Assembly: GCA_023136735.1 (NCBI GenBank)
Contig: JAGLQQ010000026.1
Span: forward strand, 1-18,356
Direction: 5' to 3'
Length of the DNA: 18,356 bases
Source of the DNA: Candidatus Omnitrophota bacterium
Lineage (GTDB): Bacteria > Omnitrophota > Gorgyraeia > B26-G9
The notes under the pieces were generated by a model. The model did not search any database. It was not told the DNA's origin and was given only the letters and a program-made list of their open reading frames with translations. Positions 14,103 to 18,356 of this stretch are shown here, in pieces. Positions within the stretch are counted from its first letter, which is position 1. Every line of letters starts with the position of its first letter. The translations under genes were made by a program, and so were the position numbers.

Positions 14103-15455
14103 TTATCTGCGTCCGCGCAAATGTCCCTTTTTCATAAAACCTTCATAGTGACGCATAAGCAAATGCGATTCTATCTGACGCATTGTATCGAGCATAACAC
14201 CAACAATAATCAACAATCCCGTACCGCCAAAAAAGCTGGCCACAATATAAGGAACCTTCAGCCAGGCCATAATTAAATCCGGAAAAACAGCAATAGCCGC
14301 TAAGGCCATAGCTCCCGGCAAAGTAATATGAGTTAAAACATAATCCAAATATTCAGCAGTTGGTTTTCCCGCTCTAATACCTGGAATAAACCCGCCGTAT
14401 TTTTTCATATTCTGCGCAACATCCTGCGTATTAAAAGTTACTGCCGTATAAAAATAAGCAAAAAAGATTATTAGCAATGTGTAAACAATAGTATATAAAA
14501 GCTGTCCACGCATAAGACTCTGGGCAAAGTTTTGCAATTGAGGCACAAACTGCCCTATTGTTGCAGGAAATAATATAATTGACTGTGCAAAAATTATCGG
14601 TATAACACCAGCCTGGTTTACACGCAAAGGTATATAAGTACTATGTCCGCCGTAAACTTTTCTGCCGACAATCCTTTTCGCATATTCAACTGGTATCCTG
14701 CGCTGACCTTCGGTCATCATGACAACAAAAACAACTACCAATACAAGCAGCACAAGCATTATAACCGGAGTATACGGCTCAATCTGCCGTTTTTCCGGAC
14801 TGAAAGGTGAAATCAGCTGTACCATAAAACGCAATGCCGAAGGCAACCGCGATGTAATTCCTACTGTTATTATAATCGACATACCATTTCCTATGCCGCG
14901 CTCAGTTATTTGCTCCCCCAACCACATAATAAACGCGGTACCGGATGTAAGCGTAATCATTGTCAGCAGCCTAAACCCCAGCCCTCCATGCTCAACTATA
15001 GACAATCCCATAAAATGTGCAGGATCTTCTAAGTATACACTTATAATAAAAGACTGAAATAATGCCAAACATACTGTTCCGTAGCGTGTATATTGCGTTA
15101 TTTGTTTTCTACCGTGATCTCCGCCTTCTTTAGCTAATTTTTCAAAATGCGGGATAACTACAGTCAAAAGCTGCATAATAATAGAACTTGATATATAAGG
15201 CATGATACCTAAGGCAAACACTGTCATTTGCGACAATGCTCGACCTGTAAATAAATCCATCATATCAAAGAGCGTTCCACCCTGCTTACTGGATACATTG
15301 GCAAAAAATTGAGCCAACGCATCCCCATTTATTCCAGGAATCGGAATAAAACATCCCAAGCGATAAATAGCAATCAAACCCAATGTAAACAAAATTCTCT
15401 GTCTCAAGTCTGGGATTTTAAAAGCGTTTATTAGCGCCTTAATAGTTCTAATCAT
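14103..15455 (-). CDS. secY: Protein translocase subunit SecY
   Basis: SecY is the central channel of the Sec translocon in the inner membrane. The protein shows about ten membrane segments. Diagnostic parts include the N-terminal FKIPDLRQRILFTLG, the plug and first periplasmic area FIPIPGINGDAL, RIPVEYAKR in a cytoplasmic loop, and a basic C-terminus ending RGRR. I chose the ATG at 15455 (450 residues): AGGAT lies just upstream and family similarity begins there. A longer frame from 15503 would add 16 residues with no homology. The start overlaps the rplO stop by 8 bases, so translation is coupled. It has the usual location between rplO and adk. Confidence 0.96.
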   Translation of the reverse strand: MIRTIKALINAFKIPDLRQRILFTLGLIAIYRLGCFIPIPGINGDALAQFFANVSSKQGGTLFDMMDLFTGRALSQMTVFALGIMPYISSSIIMQLLTVVIPHFEKLAKEGGDHGRKQITQYTRYGTVCLALFQSFIISVYLEDPAHFMGLSIVEHGGLGFRLLTMITLTSGTAFIMWLGEQITERGIGNGMSIIITVGITSRLPSALRFMVQLISPFSPEKRQIEPYTPVIMLVLLVLVVVFVVMMTEGQRRIPVEYAKRIVGRKVYGGHSTYIPLRVNQAGVIPIIFAQSIILFPATIGQFVPQLQNFAQSLMRGQLLYTIVYTLLIIFFAYFYTAVTFNTQDVAQNMKKYGGFIPGIRAGKPTAEYLDYVLTHITLPGAMALAAIAVFPDLIMAWLKVPYIVASFFGGTGLLIIVGVMLDTMRQIESHLLMRHYEGFMKKGHLRGRR

Positions 15456-15921
15456 TGCGATCCTGTTTCGTTGCCGGACGCAAAATTTCCACCTTACCGC
15501 CAAGACCTTCTATTGCTTGAATTGCGGTCTTAGAAAATTTATGAGCCTTTACCGTTATAGACTTTTCCAGCTTCCCCTGGCCTAAAATTTTAACCGATAC
15601 ATGCAGTTTATTAATCAAACCCAATGCCTTTAATACTTTAGGGGTAACCGTTGTTTTGTCTTTACATTTATTCAGAGATGCCAGATTTACCAACTGATAA
15701 ACTTTTTTAAATTTGCTGATAAAGCCGCGCTTTGGTATTCTTCTGATCAAAGGCATCTGTCCACCTTCAAACCCAGGACGCTTGCCCTTACCTGTTCTTG
15801 ATAACTGTCCTTTATGCCCACGTCCGGAGGTTTTTCCGTGTCCTGAACCAGAACCGCGTCCGACAACTTTTTTACTTTTTCTAGCTCCTTTGGGAGATTT
15901 CAAATCATTCAGCTTTAACAT
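15448..15921 (-). CDS. rplO: Large-subunit ribosomal protein uL15
   Basis: L15 is a late-assembling 23S rRNA binder. The 157-residue protein has the glycine- and basic-rich N-terminal extension VVGRGSGSGHGKTSGRGHKG (19-38), then GFEGGQMPLIRRIPKRGF and a globular C-terminal domain ending near IEGLGGKVEIL. The ATG is at 15921, inside the end of rpsE (17-base overlap), with GAGGA upstream. The gene for L30 (rpmD), which usually lies between rpsE and rplO, is missing. The stop overlaps secY. Confidence 0.97.
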   Translation of the reverse strand: MLKLNDLKSPKGARKSKKVVGRGSGSGHGKTSGRGHKGQLSRTGKGKRPGFEGGQMPLIRRIPKRGFISKFKKVYQLVNLASLNKCKDKTTVTPKVLKALGLINKLHVSVKILGQGKLEKSITVKAHKFSKTAIQAIEGLGGKVEILRPATKQDRND

Positions 15922-16474
15922 CTTCGCTCTTTTCCTCTTTTACTTCGCTTTTTTTTGAATCCTGCTCTTTTTCTGTCTCTGACTGTAGTCCGTTTTCTAT
16001 CTCCATTTTCAAATCTACATGCTCTTTCAAATCAATAAGACCCTGCATGGTAGCTTTTGCAATATTTATAACATTTGAAGAACGCAGCGATTTAGTCAGA
16101 ATATCCTTAATCCCGGCAAGCTCACAAATAGCCCTTACAGAGCTTCCAGCAATAACCCCAGTTCCCTCAGATGCGGGTTTAAGCATTACTCTTGCTGCTG
16201 AGAATTTACCCAAAATTTCATGAGGAATTGTTGTACCCTTAAGCGGCACATCAATAAGGTTTTTACGTGCTGTTGTCACACCTTTGCGAATTGCTTCAGC
16301 AACTTCATTTGCCCGCCCTAAACCACAACCAACACGACTTTTCCCGTCACCAGCGATAACCAACGCGGTAAAAGCCATCTTTTTCCCGCCTTTATGCGCT
16401 TTTGAAACACGGTTTATTGCAATAACCTTCTCTACTATTTCAACAGTTTCGTTTACATTCAATCGTTCTTCCAA
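15905..16474 (-). CDS. rpsE: Small-subunit ribosomal protein uS5 with acidic C-terminal tail
   Basis: S5 helps decoding accuracy and mRNA unwinding at the 30S entry. Its dsRBD-like N-terminal part is clear (EKVIAINRVSKAHKGGKKMA and FTALVIAGDGKSRVGCGLGRA), and the C-terminal domain contains KPASEGTGVIAGSSVRAICE. The start is TTG at 16474, with AAGGAG seven bases upstream and no suitable ATG nearby. After about residue 155 there is a charged extension rich in Glu, Lys and Ser (NGLQSETEKEQDSKKSEVKE and onwards), making 189 residues against the usual 160-170. The stop lies 17 bases inside rplO. A 181-base gap upstream holds palindromic repeats. Confidence 0.97.
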   Translation of the reverse strand: MEERLNVNETVEIVEKVIAINRVSKAHKGGKKMAFTALVIAGDGKSRVGCGLGRANEVAEAIRKGVTTARKNLIDVPLKGTTIPHEILGKFSAARVMLKPASEGTGVIAGSSVRAICELAGIKDILTKSLRSSNVINIAKATMQGLIDLKEHVDLKMEIENGLQSETEKEQDSKKSEVKEEKSEDVKAE

Positions 16475-16490
16475 TTTCTCACTCCTTCAA

Positions 16491-16605
16491 TGATCCCGCC
16501 CTAGCGGGAGAATTGCCGCATTCTAGTCTGTTATTTATGCGGGATTTCTTCATTATTTTATTCTCTATTATGTTATCCCGACCTTACTCAGGAAGGCGGG
16601 GTAAA
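16491..16605 (+). repeat. Palindromic GC-rich repeat, copy B (three hairpins) inside the spc operon
   Basis: Three inverted repeats lie in the rplR-rpsE gap. TCCCGC (16494-16499) pairs with GCGGGA (16504-16509) over a 4-base loop. CCGCAT (16516-16521) pairs with ATGCGG (16537-16542). An imperfect stem joins the 16573-16585 side with 16593-16604. Read on the plus strand the element starts TGATCCCGCC and ends GGCGGGGTAAA, the same ends as copy A at 143-191, which is in the reverse orientation. It contains no ORF. A dispersed REP/MITE-like element is the best explanation; effects on mRNA stability or attenuation between rplR and rpsE are possible. Confidence 0.7.
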
Positions 16606-16655
16606 TTCAATCATTCAGCTTATGCAGTCTAAAAGCTAATAAGTCGTGTCTTCAT

Positions 16656-17003
16656 TTAAAACTTTAATCCGCCTTTGCGCGCTGCTTCAGCAACAGCTTT
16701 AACTCGGCCATGATAAAGATATCCGCCGCGATCAAAAACCACGATTTCTATCCCCTTGTCTTTCGCCCCTTTAGCAATTGACTCACCAAGCAATGCCGCA
16801 GCGTTCATATTGTTCCCTTTAACTTTGTCCTGCAACTCTTTTTGCTGCGTAGAACAAGTCAGCATAGTCGTATTAGTTTCATCATCAATAAGCTGCGCAT
16901 AAAGATTTTTCAAACTTCTGTAAACACTCAAACGCGGCCTATCTTTTGTTCCTGCTATCTTTTTGCGAATTCTTCTATGTCTTTTAACTCTTGTTGCTTT
17001 CAT
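16656..17003 (-). CDS. rplR: Large-subunit ribosomal protein uL18
   Basis: L18 binds 5S rRNA and helps to mount it on the 50S central protuberance. The 115-residue sequence has the basic opening MKATRVKRHRRIRKKIAGTK, then DRPRLSVYRSLKNLYAQLID, and the conserved C-terminus with FDRGGYLYHGRVKAVAEAAR and GGLKF. AAAAGG lies before the ATG. It follows rplF by 37 bases. The 181-base gap that follows before rpsE is large for this operon and contains repeat copy B. Confidence 0.97.
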   Translation of the reverse strand: MKATRVKRHRRIRKKIAGTKDRPRLSVYRSLKNLYAQLIDDETNTTMLTCSTQQKELQDKVKGNNMNAAALLGESIAKGAKDKGIEIVVFDRGGYLYHGRVKAVAEAARKGGLKF

Positions 17004-17040
17004 TTTTTTAACCTTTTATTTTCAGACTTTTAATTTTGTT

Positions 17041-17580
17041 TTATTTTGCCATTGCTTTTCCGGCTTTTTTTCTAACAGCCTCGCCTACATAACGAATACC
17101 TTTGCCTTTATACGGCTCCGGCGGTAGAAATGCCCTGATATTTGCAGCAGCCTGACCTACTTTTTGTCTATCAATACCCTTAACCACAATCTGTGTGGGT
17201 TTCGGCATTTCCAAAGTTATCCCCTCAGGCACAATATATTCAACAGGATGAGAAAATCCTAACTGCAACACTAATTTATTTCCTGAGAGCTGCCCCCGAT
17301 AACCAACTCCGATCATTTCTAATCCCTTGGCAAATCCATCACTAACACCCGTGATCATATTTGCGATCATAGCTCTAGTCAATCCATGTAAGGCACGTTC
17401 ATGCTTAGTATTGCCTACTCTGGAAACTTTTACTTGGTTATCCTCAACATTGACTTTAATCCGCGCATATAATGGAAATTGCAGTTTTCCCTTAGGCCCT
17501 TCAATTTCCACAATGTCTTTAACCAAGCTCACCTTTACATTTTGAGGAACCGCTACTGGTTTTATTCCTATTCTTGACAT
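17041..17580 (-). CDS. rplF: Large-subunit ribosomal protein uL6
   Basis: L6 sits close to the factor-binding region of the 50S subunit. It is 179 residues long, typical of the family, with two repeated alpha/beta domains. Recognisable parts are the start MSRIGIKPVAVPQNVKVSLV, GPKGKLQFPL, and the C-terminal signature FLPPEPYKGKGIRYVGEAVR followed by KKAGKA. AGGTG lies upstream of the ATG. It is 66 bases downstream of rpsH. Confidence 0.97.
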   Translation of the reverse strand: MSRIGIKPVAVPQNVKVSLVKDIVEIEGPKGKLQFPLYARIKVNVEDNQVKVSRVGNTKHERALHGLTRAMIANMITGVSDGFAKGLEMIGVGYRGQLSGNKLVLQLGFSHPVEYIVPEGITLEMPKPTQIVVKGIDRQKVGQAAANIRAFLPPEPYKGKGIRYVGEAVRKKAGKAMAK

Positions 17581-17646
17581 TTTTCACACCTGCTCACTAA
17601 TTTTATAAATTGCTAAGTTAATAACTAAAATCCAATTAATATACAA

Positions 17647-18045
17647 TTACCATATATAACAAAGTATCTCGCCGCCGATTTTCATATTGCGAGCTTCACC
17701 ATCATCCAATATCCCCTTCGAAGTAGAAAGCACCGCAAACCCAGTACCTCCGAACACATGAGGAATATTCTCATTGTCTACATAAACTCGACGTCCTGGT
17801 TTTGAAATCCGCTTTATCCCAGTAATCACGCCTTTCTTATTCTTTGCGTATCTTAGATATGTACGTATAACGCCCTGTTTCCCATCTTCAATTCGTCGAT
17901 AATCTACCAAATATCCATGCTTCTTTATTTTCTTTAAGATTTCAACCTTTATCTTTGATGCCGGGAAGTCTGCTTTTTCTTTTTTTGCACGCTGAGCGTT
18001 ACGAATCACCGTCAACATATCAGCAATAGGGTCAGTAATACTCAT
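17647..18045 (-). CDS. rpsH: Small-subunit ribosomal protein uS8
   Basis: S8 binds the central domain of 16S rRNA. In E. coli it also represses the spc operon through its own mRNA; whether that holds here is unknown. The 132-residue protein has the expected start MSITDPIADMLTVIRNAQRA, the middle KRISKPGRRVYVDNENIPHV and the end FGGTGFAVLSTSKGILDDGE followed by a GGEILCYIW terminus. AGGAG precedes the ATG. It is 57 bases after rpsN. Confidence 0.97.
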   Translation of the reverse strand: MSITDPIADMLTVIRNAQRAKKEKADFPASKIKVEILKKIKKHGYLVDYRRIEDGKQGVIRTYLRYAKNKKGVITGIKRISKPGRRVYVDNENIPHVFGGTGFAVLSTSKGILDDGEARNMKIGGEILCYIW

Positions 18046-18102
18046 ATATTTCTCCTGCTAAAATTTCTTATTGTTTTAATTTAGTTTCTAATATTAGATT
18101 AA

Positions 18103-18288
18103 CTACCAGCTAGCTTTATTTACACCCGGGATTAAGCCTTGTGAGGCCATTTCCCTGAAGCAAATTCTGCAAAGCTCAAAACGTCTCATAAAACCACGCG
18201 AGCGCCCGCACACTTTACAACGCACATATTTGCGCGTTCTGAATTTCGGCGGTCTACTAGCCCTAACGATCTGACTCATTTTTGCCAT
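18103..18288 (-). CDS. rpsN: Small-subunit ribosomal protein uS14, zinc-binding (type Z) form
   Basis: The 61-residue length matches the short zinc-containing S14 class. C24, C27, C40 and C43 (in RCKVCGRSRGF and ELCRICFREM) are the four zinc ligands, and the end LIPGVNKASW is standard. S14 is assembled late into the 30S head. I kept the ATG at 18288 because a GGAG overlapping the end of rplE is ten bases upstream; a second Met three codons in would be too distant. Confidence 0.97.
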   Translation of the reverse strand: MAKMSQIVRASRPPKFRTRKYVRCKVCGRSRGFMRRFELCRICFREMASQGLIPGVNKASW

Positions 18289-18294
18289 AATGCA

Positions 18295-18356
18295 TTAACT
18301 CCGAAAAGGCATGCCTAAAAGACGAAGCATCTCTTTTGACTGTTCTTTGTTTTTTG
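18295..18356 (-). CDS. rplE: Large-subunit ribosomal protein uL5, partial (C-terminal end)
   Basis: Only the last 19-20 codons are in the window. They translate to a tail reading NKEQSKEMLRLLGMPFRS before TAA, the typical L5 C-terminus (ELLRLLGMPF). L5 binds 5S rRNA and contacts the P-site tRNA. It ends six bases before the rpsN start, in the normal rplE-rpsN order of the spc operon. Confidence 0.9.
   Translation of the reverse strand, partial: KNKEQSKEMLRLLGMPFRS

Noticed and set aside
15456..15503. A 16-residue longer SecY
   Set aside because: The extra part overlaps rplO codons and is unlike SecY N-termini, while AGGAT precedes the ATG at 15455.

Overview
The window is an A+T-rich bacterial segment in which every recognisable gene lies on the minus strand, so the genome should be read from high coordinates to low. 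The right half (18356 down to about 9200) is most of the spc operon followed by the alpha operon: rplE (only its 3' end), rpsN, rpsH, rplF, rplR, rpsE, rplO, secY, adk, map, infA, rpmJ, rpsM, rpsK, rpsD, rpoA, rplQ. The order is the standard bacterial one, but rpmD (L30) is absent: rpsE and rplO overlap directly. S14, S4 and L36 are all zinc-binding (Cys-containing) forms, and adenylate kinase has a Cys4 LID.

The middle (9203 down to 4054) is a compact metabolic block. An aspartate-aminotransferase-type enzyme is coupled to rplQ by an ATGA overlap. Malate dehydrogenase follows after a 148-base gap, then a membrane-anchored ApbE-type flavin transferase coupled to mdh by a second ATGA, then an aconitase. 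Aconitase, malate dehydrogenase and the aminotransferase connect citrate/isocitrate, malate/oxaloacetate and aspartate/glutamate, which fits a partial TCA cycle used for biosynthesis.

The left end (3900 down to 1) is mixed: a PolB-like DEDDy 3'-5' exonuclease, a broken OsmC-family gene, an AllA-like cupin-type protein, a small Cys-rich YkgJ-like protein with a possible promoter, a TrpB2-type tryptophan synthase beta chain, a DUF167 protein, and the first 25 codons of a NifU-like Fe-S scaffold.

The organism is clearly a bacterium. The loss of rpmD, the all-zinc ribosomal proteins, TrpB2, the short aconitase and the GC-rich palindromic repeats in A+T-rich spacers would suit an uncultured lineage such as Omnitrophota, but this is a guess from gestalt and not a demonstrated assignment.

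I see no new multi-gene system. The best leads are the OsmC pseudogene (one frameshift and one nonsense codon, otherwise full length), a two-copy palindromic repeat family with one copy inside the spc operon, a long Lys-rich tail on ribosomal protein L17, and heptamer repeats running through the aconitase stop codon. No tRNA, rRNA, CRISPR, insertion sequence or convincing riboswitch was seen. No stretch over 300 bases lacks a gene or gene remnant.
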